DNA of 64,000 nt from Rhizobium sp. NLR16a (lineage in GTDB: Bacteria; Pseudomonadota; Alphaproteobacteria; Rhizobiales; Rhizobiaceae), in contig NZ_CP072866.1 in the NCBI RefSeq assembly GCF_017948245.1, forward strand, positions 482,134 through 546,133, in the 5' to 3' direction. A program made the translations under genes and the position numbers. Below, piece after piece: positions 18,666-27,267 of the stretch; position 1 is the stretch's first letter, and every line of letters starts with the position of its first letter. Under the pieces are notes generated by a model that did not search any database, had not been told where the DNA came from, and worked only from the letters and a program-made list of their open reading frames with translations.

Positions 18666-20162
18666 TCAGGCGGCGGTGTCGATGCAGAGATACTTGAGCT
18701 CGGTGAAAGCCTCGAGCCCGTGGCGGGAGCCTTCCCGGCCGAGGCCGGACTGCTTCCACCCGCCGAAGGGGACGGGGCCGCCGGTGATCTTCACGCGATT
18801 GATCGCCACCATGCCGTATTCCAGCGCGCGGCCGAGGCGCATCTGGCGGGCGCCATTCTCGGTGACGACATAGGCGACCAGGCCATATTCGGTGTCGTTG
18901 GCACGGGCGACGACCTCTTCCTCCGTATCGAAAATGGCAAGTGCTGCCACAGGCCCGAAAGTCTCCTCGCGCATGATCAGCGCATCCGCCGGCACATCCG
19001 TCAAAAGCGTCGGCTGATAAAAGAGTGGGCCGGCTCTATGGCGGCTGCCGCCTGCAACGAGCCGCGCGCCACGCGCCAAGGCGTCGGCAACCTGGTCCTC
19101 GACCTTGACGACAGCGCGTTCATGCATCAGCGGCCCGATTTCGCTTTCAGCTTCGATGCCTGCGCCGACCTTCAGCGCGCCGATGCGCGCGGTAAAAGCC
19201 GTGGCGAAGACATCGGCGATGCGCCGCTGGACAAAAATGCGATTGGCGGCAAGGCAATCCTGGCCTGACGTGGCAAACTTGGCACCGACGGCGATCTCGA
19301 CGGCTTTCGCGACATCGGCATCGTCGAAGACAATCAGCGGCGCGTGCCCGCCGAGTTCCATTACCAGCCGCTTCATGGTCGGCGCGCACTGGCCGGCGAT
19401 CAGGCGTCCAACTTCGGTCGAACCCGTGAAGCTCATGGCGCGCAGGCGGCTATCGCTGCACATCCGTCCGACGATCGTTGCAGCATGGCCGGTGACCACG
19501 TTAAAGACGCCGGCGGGAATACCGGCCCGTTCGCCGAGTTCGGCAAGCGCCAGGGCAGAAAGCGGCGTTTCCGAGGAGGGGTGGGCGACGACCGTGCAGC
19601 CGGCGGCAAGTGCTGCGGCCGCCTTACGGGTGAGCATGGCGGAAGGGAAATTCCAAGGCGTGACGATGCCGACGACCCCAAGCGCCTCGCGCCGGACAAT
19701 CATTTCCGCTCCGGCTAGATGGCTGGTGACGCTTTCGGCGTTCAGCCGCTTGCCTTCTTCGGCATACCACTCGATGAAGGAGGCGGCGTAGTCGATCTCA
19801 CCGCGCGCTTCGGCAAGCGGCTTGCCCTGTTCGAGCGTCATGATCAGCGCCAGATCTTCCCTGGCGGCGAGCATCAACGCGTGCCATTTCTGCAGGATCG
19901 CCGCGCGGTGCTGCGGCAGCATCGCGCGCCAAGCGGCAAAGGCCTGCGACGCCGCATCGATCGCCATCGCCGTCTCCTCAGCATCGAGGCTCGCAACCCA
20001 TGCCAGCGTTGCCGAAGAGGCCGGATCCGCAACAGCGAAGCTTTTGCCTGTGGCCCCTGCGATCCACCGGCCGCCGACATAGGCGAGATCGCGCAGGAGA
20101 TGACGGTCGGCAAGCCGTGACAGCGCATCATGAAAGTCGGGGCGGGCAAACACGGCGGTCAT
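18666..20162 (-). CDS. doeC: Aldehyde dehydrogenase, probable aspartate-semialdehyde dehydrogenase of ectoine catabolism (DoeC-like)
   Basis: 498 aa, NAD(P)-dependent aldehyde dehydrogenase family. The catalytic residues are E269 (MELGGHAP) and C303 (SGQDCLAANR), with the nucleotide motif FTGSTEVGRL. It resembles succinate-semialdehyde dehydrogenases, but its place between doeD and an AsnC gene beside ehu/eut/doe points to oxidation of aspartate semialdehyde to aspartate. ATG 20162 is used because GAGGAG precedes it; a TTG six bases earlier is unlikely. Nothing else is coded in the 120-nt gap to doeX. Confidence 0.84.
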   Translation of the reverse strand: MTAVFARPDFHDALSRLADRHLLRDLAYVGGRWIAGATGKSFAVADPASSATLAWVASLDAEETAMAIDAASQAFAAWRAMLPQHRAAILQKWHALMLAAREDLALIMTLEQGKPLAEARGEIDYAASFIEWYAEEGKRLNAESVTSHLAGAEMIVRREALGVVGIVTPWNFPSAMLTRKAAAALAAGCTVVAHPSSETPLSALALAELGERAGIPAGVFNVVTGHAATIVGRMCSDSRLRAMSFTGSTEVGRLIAGQCAPTMKRLVMELGGHAPLIVFDDADVAKAVEIAVGAKFATSGQDCLAANRIFVQRRIADVFATAFTARIGALKVGAGIEAESEIGPLMHERAVVKVEDQVADALARGARLVAGGSRHRAGPLFYQPTLLTDVPADALIMREETFGPVAALAIFDTEEEVVARANDTEYGLVAYVVTENGARQMRLGRALEYGMVAINRVKITGGPVPFGGWKQSGLGREGSRHGLEAFTELKYLCIDTAA

Positions 20163-20210
20163 GTCCAATCTCCTCGTTGCGGTTGACGCAAGTCTTCCAC
20201 AAGAGCCGAC

Positions 20211-20283
20211 GAGAGATTGTCCTTTACCGAAGGCGGAAAGAGACAGACGGTCTAAAGGACGGCCGCCTGCTAGAGAGATTGTC
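20211..20283. promoter_or_regulatory. doeX-doeC intergenic region with repeats
   Basis: An 11-bp direct repeat GAGAGATTGTC occurs at 20211-20221 and 20273-20283; the second copy overlaps the doeX stop. A perfect 8-bp inverted repeat GTCCTTTA (20219-20226) / TAAAGGAC (20253-20260) lies between them. This is a candidate operator or attenuator in front of doeC-doeD. Confidence 0.4.
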
Positions 20284-20780
20284 TAGGAGGCGCTCTGTTC
20301 TTCCCCGGAGACGGCGAAGGAAGAGACCGGAAGGACTGTATCCTCCTTCACCGTCTTGGTGACGATGTAGGTGAAGTAGCGGTCGATGCCGAGTTGGCGG
20401 TCGAGAAGGCCGTCGACCAGCCGCTGATAGGCGTCGATATCGGCCGCCATGATTTTCAGGATATAGTCGACGCCGCCGCCGACCGACCAGCAGGCGACGA
20501 TCTCGGGAGTTGCGGCAACGGCGCGCTCGAAGCGCTCGAAATCGGCCTGGCGATGATTGGCGAGCGTCACTTCCATCATCACGCTGGCCACCGGCGCAAT
20601 GCGCCGCGGGGCGATCCGGGCGTGGTAGCCGGTAATGATCCCCGCCTTTTCGAGCTTGCGCAGCCGCATCCAGCACGGCGTCGGCGACAGCCCTGCCTTT
20701 TCGGCCAGCGCCAGCTTGGTAATGCGGCCGTCGTGCTGGACGGCGTCGAGGATGCGCAAGTCGATGGCGTCGAGCTTCAT
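20283..20780 (-). CDS. doeX: Lrp/AsnC-family regulator of ectoine catabolism (DoeX-like)
   Basis: 165 aa. The N-terminal helix-turn-helix (LDAIDLRILDAVQHDGRITK, AEKAGLSPTPCWMRLRKLEK) is followed by the RAM ligand domain (VASVMMEVTLANHRQADFER, VGGGVDYILKIMAADIDAYQ). AsnC genes are a regular part of ectoine degradation clusters, where the protein senses a pathway intermediate. It is divergent from enuR with about 100 nt between them and lies upstream of doeC-doeD. A palindrome overlaps its ribosome site, suggesting self-control. Confidence 0.85.
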   Translation of the reverse strand: MKLDAIDLRILDAVQHDGRITKLALAEKAGLSPTPCWMRLRKLEKAGIITGYHARIAPRRIAPVASVMMEVTLANHRQADFERFERAVAATPEIVACWSVGGGVDYILKIMAADIDAYQRLVDGLLDRQLGIDRYFTYIVTKTVKEDTVLPVSSFAVSGEEQSAS

Positions 20781-20784
20781 GGCG

Positions 20785-20798
20785 CTTTCTTTAGAAAG
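20785..20798. promoter_or_regulatory. Palindrome over the doeX ribosome site
   Basis: CTTTCT-TT-AGAAAG lies 5 nt before the doeX start codon and covers the AAGAAAG ribosome site on the minus strand. It is a candidate autoregulatory site or a translation-blocking hairpin. Confidence 0.4.
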
Positions 20799-20875
20799 AA
20801 ATCATTTCAAACGCGGTGAAAAGACAATGGAAGCGCATTTTGGCATTGTCAATTGAACTGATTTTCAGCAGTGTT

Positions 20876-20891
20876 AAAATCATGACAAATT
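20876..20891. promoter_or_regulatory. Candidate EnuR site at the enuR start
   Basis: AAAATCATGACAAATT overlaps the enuR start codon. Its reverse complement AATTTGTCATGATTTT matches two boxes before ehuA (22301-22315 and 22324-22338), suggesting autorepression. Confidence 0.5.
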
Positions 20892-22267
20892 GGCGTCCCG
20901 ATCCCTCGCAACTCCGCCGCCCTGCCTATCTCTCGCTCGCCGAGCAGATCGCCAATGCGATCACCGACGGCAAGCTCTCCGACGGCACGCAATTGCCGCC
21001 GCATCGCAAGCTGGCGGATGATCTGCATCTTTCCGTGCAGACGGTGAGCCGCGCTTATGACGAGCTGAGCCGCCGCGGACTGATATCGGGCGAGATCGGA
21101 CGCGGCAGCTTCGTGCAGACGCGGCCGCCCGAGCCGGAGCCGCCTTACCTGCCGGAACGGCTGGGGGAGGTGATCGATCTTTCGATCCTGAAACCGGTCT
21201 GCGAGCAGATCCATCTGGAAAGGCTACGCCAGGCCTTCGGCTGGCTCTCCGAGAATCTGCCTTCCAGCTCGGCCCTGTCGTTCCGGCCGAATATGGTTTT
21301 TCCCCGCCATCGTGCCGTTGCTGCCGAATGGCTGGAGCGCTGCGGGCTCGACGTATCGCCGCTGAACATCAGCGTGACGAATGGCGCGACTTCGGGCATG
21401 ACGGTGGCGCTGATGAGCGTCGCCCCGCCCGGTTCGACCGTTGCCACCGAGACGATCAGCCATCATACGCTGGTGCCGCTCTCCAGCTATCTCGGCCTGC
21501 ATCTCGAGGGGCTGGCGATCGACGAGGAGGGGATGATACCCGAAGCGCTTGATGAAGCCTGCCGGACGGGGCCGGTCCGGGCGATCTTCCTGCAGCCGTC
21601 GGTGATCAATCCGATGGCGGCGCTGATGAGCGCCAAGCGCCGGCAAGCTCTGGCAGCCGTTGCCGCCAAACACGACATAGCAATCATCGAAAATGACATT
21701 CTCGGCCCGATGGTCGAGGACCGCGCGCCACCGATGGCCGCCTTCGCGCCGGAACGCACGCTCTACGTCACGAGCTTCACGAAGATCACCGTTCCCGGCC
21801 TCAGGATCGGTTATCTCGTTGCCCCTGACCGCTATGTCGCCGCCGTTGCCAACCGGCATCTGGTCTCCAGTTGGATGGCGACACCGGCGATGGCCGAAAT
21901 CGCCACCCGCTGGGTCAGCGACGGAACGGCGATGGAACTCGTCAACTGGCAGCGCCGCGCCCTTGTCGGGCGCCATGCGATCGCCGCGGATATGCTGGCC
22001 GGCCTGTTCTATCGAACGCATCCGCAAAGCCTGCATGTATGGCTGCCGCTTTCCGGCAACCATACGGAAGATGGTTTCGTGTCGCAGGCAAGGCTGCGGG
22101 GCGTGGCGATCGCGCCGGGCAAATCCTTCCGCACCGCCGATCACGGCTGGACGCCGGCGGTGCGCATCTCGCTCGGCTCGACGACGGAAGGCGAGCTGCG
22201 GACGGGACTGGGGATCGTTGCCTCACTGGCGCAGGGAAATCCCGAAGAGCTGCTGCTCGCAATTTGA
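20882..22267 (+). CDS. enuR: MocR/GntR-type regulator of ectoine utilisation, EnuR-like
   Basis: 461 aa. It fuses a GntR winged helix (SLAEQIANAITDGKLSDGTQ, then LSVQTVSRAYDELSRRGLIS) to a fold-type I aminotransferase domain. The PLP lysine is in LYVTSFTKITVPGLRIGYLV. In other bacteria EnuR represses ectoine genes and uses covalent PLP to sense alpha-acetyl-diaminobutyrate or diaminobutyrate. A start 66 nt earlier is open, but ATG 20882 gives the family N-terminus; there is no clear ribosome site. It sits directly upstream of ehuABCD-eut-doe in the same direction, divergent from doeX. Confidence 0.88.
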   Translation: MTNWRPDPSQLRRPAYLSLAEQIANAITDGKLSDGTQLPPHRKLADDLHLSVQTVSRAYDELSRRGLISGEIGRGSFVQTRPPEPEPPYLPERLGEVIDLSILKPVCEQIHLERLRQAFGWLSENLPSSSALSFRPNMVFPRHRAVAAEWLERCGLDVSPLNISVTNGATSGMTVALMSVAPPGSTVATETISHHTLVPLSSYLGLHLEGLAIDEEGMIPEALDEACRTGPVRAIFLQPSVINPMAALMSAKRRQALAAVAAKHDIAIIENDILGPMVEDRAPPMAAFAPERTLYVTSFTKITVPGLRIGYLVAPDRYVAAVANRHLVSSWMATPAMAEIATRWVSDGTAMELVNWQRRALVGRHAIAADMLAGLFYRTHPQSLHVWLPLSGNHTEDGFVSQARLRGVAIAPGKSFRTADHGWTPAVRISLGSTTEGELRTGLGIVASLAQGNPEELLLAI

Positions 22268-22300
22268 GGCCGGCGCCTCATTTGCCGGCAGACGCAGAAT

Positions 22301-22338
22301 AATTGTCATGATATTATTTTACGAATTGACATGATTTT
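22301..22338. promoter_or_regulatory. Tandem candidate EnuR operator before ehuA
   Basis: AATTGTCATGATATT (22301-22315) and AATTGACATGATTTT (22324-22338) are two direct copies offset by 23 bp, about two helical turns. The same motif, inverted, covers the enuR start codon. The pair sits 50-90 nt upstream of ehuA, where a repressor of the operon would bind. Confidence 0.55.
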
Positions 22339-22389
22339 CGAGCGCCGTCATCGTTAGGCCATTGCTTGTCTCAACAGGGAGAGACATGA

Positions 22390-23175
22390 ATGCCTGCGCC
22401 CATCATCCGCATCGACAACATCGTCAAGAGATACGGCCCGCTGACCGTGCTCGACGGCCTGTCGATGAATGTCATGCCGGGCGAGAAACTGGCGCTGATC
22501 GGGCCGTCCGGCTCCGGCAAGACGACGATCCTGCGCATCCTGATGACGCTCGAAACGATCAGCGGCGGCCATATCGAGGTCGATGGCGAGCAGCTCTATC
22601 ACATGCCGAATGGCAACGGGCTGGTGGCGGCCGATGAACGGCATCTGCATCGCATGCGCGAGAAGATCGGCATGGTCTTTCAGCACTTCAATCTATTCCC
22701 GCACAAATGCGTGCTCGACAATGTGACGCTGGCGCCGATGCTGACCAAGGGCATCAAGCGGCCCCAAGCCGAAAAGCGGGCAATGGAGCTTCTCGACATG
22801 GTCGGTCTCGCCGATAAGGCTAGAAGCGTGCCGGCGCAGCTTTCCGGCGGGCAGAAGCAGCGCGTCGCCATCGCCCGGGCGCTGGCGCTGTCACCGAAGA
22901 TCATGCTGTTCGACGAGGTGACCTCGGCGCTCGACCCGGAGCTGGTCGAGGAGGTGCTGAACGTCATGCGCCGTCTCGCCTCCGAGACCGACATGACGAT
23001 GCTGCTCGTCACCCACGAGATGGGCTTTGCCCACGACTTTGCCGACCGCGTGCTGTTCTTCGATCGCGGCAGGATCGTTGAGGAAGGCAAACCCGGCGAC
23101 ATTTTTCGCAATCCGACGCAGGAGAGGACGCAGATCTTCTTGCGCAAGATCATCGCGGCAGGGCACCGCGTCTGA
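22390..23175 (+). CDS. ehuA: Ectoine/hydroxyectoine ABC transporter ATPase EhuA
   Basis: 261-aa polar amino-acid type ATPase. Walker A is GPSGSGKTT (38-46), signature [14 protein letters not shown], Walker [16 protein letters not shown], and switch His in LLVTHEMGFAHDF. It energises uptake of ectoine and hydroxyectoine through EhuCD. The ATPase-first order (ehuA-B-C-D) is the one known from Sinorhizobium. It starts behind AGGGAGAG and is the first gene of the long ehu-eut-doe transcript. Confidence 0.9.
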   Translation: MPAPIIRIDNIVKRYGPLTVLDGLSMNVMPGEKLALIGPSGSGKTTILRILMTLETISGGHIEVDGEQLYHMPNGNGLVAADERHLHRMREKIGMVFQHFNLFPHKCVLDNVTLAPMLTKGIKRPQAEKRAMELLDMVGLADKARSVPAQLSGGQKQRVAIARALALSPKIMLFDEVTSALDPELVEEVLNVMRRLASETDMTMLLVTHEMGFAHDFADRVLFFDRGRIVEEGKPGDIFRNPTQERTQIFLRKIIAAGHRV

Positions 23176-23231
23176 GATCCGACATTGCCCGCAAAAACAA
23201 AGCGCAAGGAAAGCCAGAGGAGTTGGGAACG

Positions 23232-24080
23232 ATGAAAGCAGGATATATTTTGAACGCCATCGGCCTGTCGGCGCTGCTGATGACAGCAGCCGGCCAGGCT
23301 TGCGCCGGCGATGACAAGCTCGAACAGCTGAAGGAGCAGGGCTTTGCCCGTATCGCCATCGCCAACGAGCCGCCGTTCACGGCGGTCGGCGCCGACGGCA
23401 AGGTCTCGGGTGCCGCGCCCGATGTGGCGCGGGTGATCTTCGAAAAGCTCGGCGTCAAGGAAGTCGTTGCCTCGATCTCCGAGTACGGCGCGATGATTCC
23501 CGGCCTGCAGGCCGGCCGACACGACGCAATTACGGCGGGCCTCTTCATGAAGCCGGAACGTTGCAATGCCGTCGCCTATTCCGAACCGATCCTCTGCGAC
23601 GCTGAGGCCTTTGCTCTCAAGAAGGGCAACCCGCTGAAGCTGACGAGCTACAAGGATATCGCCGATAACCCGAACGCCAAGATCGGCGCGCCGGGCGGCG
23701 GCACGGAAGAGAAGCTGGCGCTGGAAGCCGGCGTGCCGCGTGACCGCGTGATCGTGGTTCCGGACGGGCAGAGCGGCATTAAGATGCTGCAGGACGGCCG
23801 CATCGACGTCTATTCGCTGCCGGTCCTGTCGATCCACGATCTGTTGACCAAAGCGAACGATCCGAACCTCGAAACCGTCGCCCCCGTCGTCAACGCGCCG
23901 GTCTATTGCGACGGCGCCGCCTTCCGCAAGCAGGACGTCGCGCTTCGCGATGCCTTCGACGTCGAGCTGAAGAAACTGAAGGAATCGGGCGAATTCGCCA
24001 AGATCATCGAACCCTACGGCTTCTCGGCCAAGGCGGCGATGTCGACGAGCCGCGAAAAGCTCTGCGCCGCAGCCAAGTGA
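23232..24080 (+). CDS. ehuB: Ectoine/hydroxyectoine-binding protein EhuB
   Basis: 282 aa, family 3 solute-binding protein. The signal peptide MKAGYILNAIGLSALLMTAA is probably cleaved near QACA. The mature protein has RIAIANEPPFTAVGADGKVS, the block ISEYGAMIPGLQAGRHDAIT and MKPERCNAVAYSEPILC, typical of EhuB. ATG 23232 follows AGAGGAG; a TTG 9 nt earlier is the only alternative. The gap to ehuA is 56 nt. Confidence 0.9.
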   Translation: MKAGYILNAIGLSALLMTAAGQACAGDDKLEQLKEQGFARIAIANEPPFTAVGADGKVSGAAPDVARVIFEKLGVKEVVASISEYGAMIPGLQAGRHDAITAGLFMKPERCNAVAYSEPILCDAEAFALKKGNPLKLTSYKDIADNPNAKIGAPGGGTEEKLALEAGVPRDRVIVVPDGQSGIKMLQDGRIDVYSLPVLSIHDLLTKANDPNLETVAPVVNAPVYCDGAAFRKQDVALRDAFDVELKKLKESGEFAKIIEPYGFSAKAAMSTSREKLCAAAK

Positions 24081-24156
24081 TCTGATGTAAGCAGCCGGCC
24101 ATGCTCCCGCCATGGCCGATTGCCCTTCGCACCATCTCCAGAGAAGTGAGCTGCCG

Positions 24157-24816
24157 ATGTCGGTGTGGTCCGGCTATCTGACACTGATCCTTCAAGGCGC
24201 CCTGGTGACGCTCGAGCTGACGATCATGGGCTCGGCGCTGGCGCTCGTCATGGCCTTCCTGGCCGGCCTCGGCCGCCTGTCGCGCTTCTTTGCCCTCCGG
24301 GCTCTGGCGACTGCCTATATCGAATTCTTTCGCGGCACCTCGATCTTCGTCCAGCTCTTCTGGGTCTATTTCGTCCTGCCCTTCGCGGGATTGACGTTGA
24401 CGCCGCTGCAGGCGGGCGTGCTGGCGCTCGGTCTGAATGTCGGCGCCTATGGCGCGGAGGTGGTGCGCGGCGCCGTCAAGGCCGTCGGGCGCGAACAATC
24501 GGAAGCCTGCATCGCGCTCAATCTGTCGCGATACCAGCGCATGCGCCACGTCATACTGCCGCAGGCGTTGCCGCTGATGCTGCCGACCTTCTGCAACAAT
24601 GCGATCGAGCTTTTGAAGGGCACTGCCGTCGTGTCGCTGATCTCGCTGACCGACATGACCTTTCAGGCGCAAGTGGTGCGGGCGCAGACCGGCAATACGC
24701 TGGTGCCTTTCGCAGCGATCCTCATCCTCTATTTCCTCATGGCCTCCGCCATCTCGGCGGCGATGCGCCTCTTGGAGCGACGGATGACACGCGGCCTCGA
24801 TGGCATGAGGACCTGA
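24157..24816 (+). CDS. ehuC: Ectoine/hydroxyectoine ABC transporter permease EhuC
   Basis: 219-aa His/Glu/Gln-type permease. It shows the amino-acid permease signature IEFFRGTSIFVQLFWVYFVL and the EAA loop EQSEACIALNLSRYQRMRHV followed by ILPQALPLMLPTFCNNAIEL. It forms the channel with EhuD. The open frame extends to 24112, but ATG 24157 gives the family N-terminus (MSVWSGYLTLILQGALVTLE). Confidence 0.9.
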   Translation: MSVWSGYLTLILQGALVTLELTIMGSALALVMAFLAGLGRLSRFFALRALATAYIEFFRGTSIFVQLFWVYFVLPFAGLTLTPLQAGVLALGLNVGAYGAEVVRGAVKAVGREQSEACIALNLSRYQRMRHVILPQALPLMLPTFCNNAIELLKGTAVVSLISLTDMTFQAQVVRAQTGNTLVPFAAILILYFLMASAISAAMRLLERRMTRGLDGMRT

Positions 24817-24820
24817 TCAT

Positions 24821-25480
24821 ATGGAATGGGATTGGGACTTCGTCTGGCAGATCATGCCGACCCTTCTCGAAGGGTTCAAGATCACCATTCTCGCGACTAT
24901 CCTCGGCGCTGCTGTCGCCATGGTCGCAGGCCTCGCGCTTGCCATCGCGCGGCGGTCACCGGTCGCCGTCATTTCCAGAACGGTCGGCTTCGTCTCTGAA
25001 TTCATCCGCGGTACGCCGCTGCTGGTGCAGCTCTACTTCATCTTCTACGTCCTGCCGGATATCGGCATCCGGCTGTCGCCGCTCACCGCCGGCGTCATCG
25101 GCATGGGCATTCATTATGCGACCTATACGGCCGAGGTCTATCGCGCCGGCATCGAGAACGTTTCGCGCGGACAATGGGAGGCGGCCAGGGCCACCAATCT
25201 GACGACGCGCCAAGCCTGGATCCACGTGATCTTGCCGCAGGCGATCCCGCCGATGATCCCGGCGCTCGCCAATTATTTCATCGCCATGTTCAAGGAAACG
25301 CCGCTGCTGTCGGCGATCACCGTGCTGGAATTGATGAACCAGGCCAAAAGCATCGCCAATAGCAACTATCGCTATATTGAACCCATGACGCTCGTCGGCG
25401 TCTTCTTCCTCGTCATCAGCTTGATTTCGGTTGTCGGATTGCGCTGGCTCGAGGAGCGCTATGCCAGGGTGGATGACTGA
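24821..25480 (+). CDS. ehuD: Ectoine/hydroxyectoine ABC transporter permease EhuD
   Basis: 219 aa, partner of EhuC. Motifs are SEFIRGTPLLVQLYFIFYVL and the EAA loop GQWEAARATNLTTRQAWIHV followed by ILPQAIPPMIPALANYFIAM. It starts 4 nt after ehuC, and its stop immediately precedes the eutA start, linking transport and catabolism in one transcript. Confidence 0.9.
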   Translation: MEWDWDFVWQIMPTLLEGFKITILATILGAAVAMVAGLALAIARRSPVAVISRTVGFVSEFIRGTPLLVQLYFIFYVLPDIGIRLSPLTAGVIGMGIHYATYTAEVYRAGIENVSRGQWEAARATNLTTRQAWIHVILPQAIPPMIPALANYFIAMFKETPLLSAITVLELMNQAKSIANSNYRYIEPMTLVGVFFLVISLISVVGLRWLEERYARVDD

Positions 25481-25481
25481 C

Positions 25482-26261
25482 ATGACGGCATCGATCGAGA
25501 TCATTCCCGCCGGCCGACTGCCACGGCTGGACGACCGGCCGCTGGAAAAGCGCATCGGCCTCGTCATCCTGGCGACCGACCACACGACGGAAGTCGACTT
25601 CCGGCGGATGGTCGCCAGCGACCGTATCGGCGTCTATGTCAGCCGCATCCACTACGCCAATCCGGTGACACCGGAGAATCTCCTAAAGATGCAGCCGTCG
25701 CTGACCCAAGGCGCAGGGCTCATTCTGCCGGATGAGACGCTGGATGCCGTCATGTATTCCTGCACCTCCGCCTCTGTTGTCATCGGCGACCGCAAGATCG
25801 AGAAAGCGATCCATGCGGCCAAACCCGGCGTTCCCGTTGTGATGCCAACGGCGGCGGCTGTGAAAGCCCTGAAGGCGTTCGGCGCCAGGCGGATTTCCGT
25901 GCTGACGCCTTATACAGTCGAAACCAGCCGGCCGATGGCGGATTATTTCACCCGTCTTGGTTTTGCGATCGATCTCTTTACCTGCCTCGGTCTGAGCGAC
26001 GACCGCGAGATGGCACGGATTGCGCCGGATGACATTGCAGCCTTCGCCCGCCAGGCGCTGGCGCCGCAATCCGATGCACTGTTCATTTCCTGCACTGCAG
26101 TGCGCGCCGCACAGGTCGCCGCCCGCATCGAAGCCGAGACCGGCAAGCCGGTGGTGACCAGCAATCTCGCCACCGCCTGGGCCTGCCTGCGGCTCTGTGG
26201 CGATGATCAGGCGCGGCCCGAACTCGGTCGGTTGATGACCAGACCCTATGGGGAAGGCTGA
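25482..26261 (+). CDS. eutA: Ectoine utilisation protein EutA (Asp/Glu racemase-like)
   Basis: 259 aa, arylmalonate decarboxylase / Asp-Glu racemase superfamily. Two active-site-type cysteines stand in MYSCTSASVVIGDR and LFISCTAVRAAQVA, with VTSNLATAWACLRLCG near the end. EutA is thought to act on hydroxyectoine, possibly as a racemase or isomerase that feeds EutB/EutC; the exact reaction is not settled. ATG 25482 is preferred over the ATG at 25473 because AGGGTGG lies 10 nt before it. Confidence 0.88.
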   Translation: MTASIEIIPAGRLPRLDDRPLEKRIGLVILATDHTTEVDFRRMVASDRIGVYVSRIHYANPVTPENLLKMQPSLTQGAGLILPDETLDAVMYSCTSASVVIGDRKIEKAIHAAKPGVPVVMPTAAAVKALKAFGARRISVLTPYTVETSRPMADYFTRLGFAIDLFTCLGLSDDREMARIAPDDIAAFARQALAPQSDALFISCTAVRAAQVAARIEAETGKPVVTSNLATAWACLRLCGDDQARPELGRLMTRPYGEG

Positions 26262-26265
26262 GCGC

Positions 26266-27267
26266 ATGAAGGGTCTCCTGCCAGTTTCGATGGAGGATAT
26301 CCGTGCGGCGGCGCACCGGATCGCCGGCCGTGTTGTGGAAACGCCGATCGTGTCGTCGGCATCGCTCGGCGAGATCGCGGGCGTTCCGGTCTGGCTGAAG
26401 CTCGAACATCATCAGACGACGGGCAGCTTCAAGCTTCGCGGGGCGACCAATGCGGTAGCGTCATTGTCGCCGGCGGAACGCGTGCGTGGCGTCGTCGCCG
26501 CCTCGACGGGAAATCACGGCCGGGCGCTTGCCCATGCGGCGAAGGCACAAGGCATGGTCGCGACGATCTGCATGTCGCGGCTGGTGCCGGCGAACAAGGT
26601 TTCAGAAATCCGCCGTCTGGGTGCCGATGTGCGCATCGTCGGTCGATCACAGGACGAGGCGCAGGAGGAGGTGGACCGGTTGGTGCGAGAGCAAGGGCTG
26701 GTGATGGTTCCGCCTTTTGACCATCCGGCTGTCGTAGCCGGGCAGGGAACGCTGGGGCTCGAGATCGTCGATGCATTGCCGCAGACAGCCACGGTTCTGG
26801 TGCCGCTCTCGGGCGGTGGCCTTGCCGCGGGCGTTGCCGCCGCGATCAAGGGCGTCAATCCGAAAACGAGAGTGATCGGCCTGACGATGGAACACGGCGC
26901 CGCGATGAAAGCGAGCCTCGATGCCGGACGGCCGGTGCAGGTCGAGGAAGTGAGAAGCCTTGCGGATTCGCTCGGCGGCGGCATCGGCCTCGACAATCGC
27001 GTGACTTTCACCATGTGCCAGGCGCTTCTCGACGAGGTCGTCCTGCTGACGGAGGCGGAGATCGCCGCAGGCATGCGTCATGCCTATGCCTGCGAGCGCG
27101 AGATCATCGAGGGGGCGGGAGCGGTCGGAATAGCAGCGCTGCTGGCGGGCAAGATCAGCTCCGGCGGCCCGGTCGTTGCGATCCTTTCCGGGCGAAATGT
27201 CGACATGGAACAGCACCGCCGGGTGATCAACGGCGAGGGTACGGCATTCACGGAGGGTGGCCCATGA
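26266..27267 (+). CDS. eutB: Hydroxyectoine utilisation dehydratase EutB
   Basis: 333-aa fold-type II PLP enzyme related to threonine dehydratase. The PLP lysine is K56 in TTGSFKLRGATNA; the phosphate loop is PLSGGGLAAGVAAAIK. EutB probably removes the hydroxyl of a hydroxyectoine-derived intermediate as part of its conversion to the ectoine route. ATG 26266 is used because GGGGAAGG precedes it. Its stop overlaps the eutC start (ATGA). Confidence 0.9.
   Translation: MKGLLPVSMEDIRAAAHRIAGRVVETPIVSSASLGEIAGVPVWLKLEHHQTTGSFKLRGATNAVASLSPAERVRGVVAASTGNHGRALAHAAKAQGMVATICMSRLVPANKVSEIRRLGADVRIVGRSQDEAQEEVDRLVREQGLVMVPPFDHPAVVAGQGTLGLEIVDALPQTATVLVPLSGGGLAAGVAAAIKGVNPKTRVIGLTMEHGAAMKASLDAGRPVQVEEVRSLADSLGGGIGLDNRVTFTMCQALLDEVVLLTEAEIAAGMRHAYACEREIIEGAGAVGIAALLAGKISSGGPVVAILSGRNVDMEQHRRVINGEGTAFTEGGP

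Noticed and set aside
17209..18873. A 554-aa open frame on the plus strand opposite the aminotransferase gene
   Set aside because: It mirrors a clear doeD gene; its translation is rich in Asp/Arg/Ala with no family resemblance, a typical antisense frame in GC-rich DNA.
17260..20162. Reading the aminotransferase and dehydrogenase pair as GABA catabolism (gabT/gabD)
   Set aside because: Sequence alone allows it, but the adjoining AsnC gene and complete enuR-ehu-eut-doe set match the known ectoine cluster far better.
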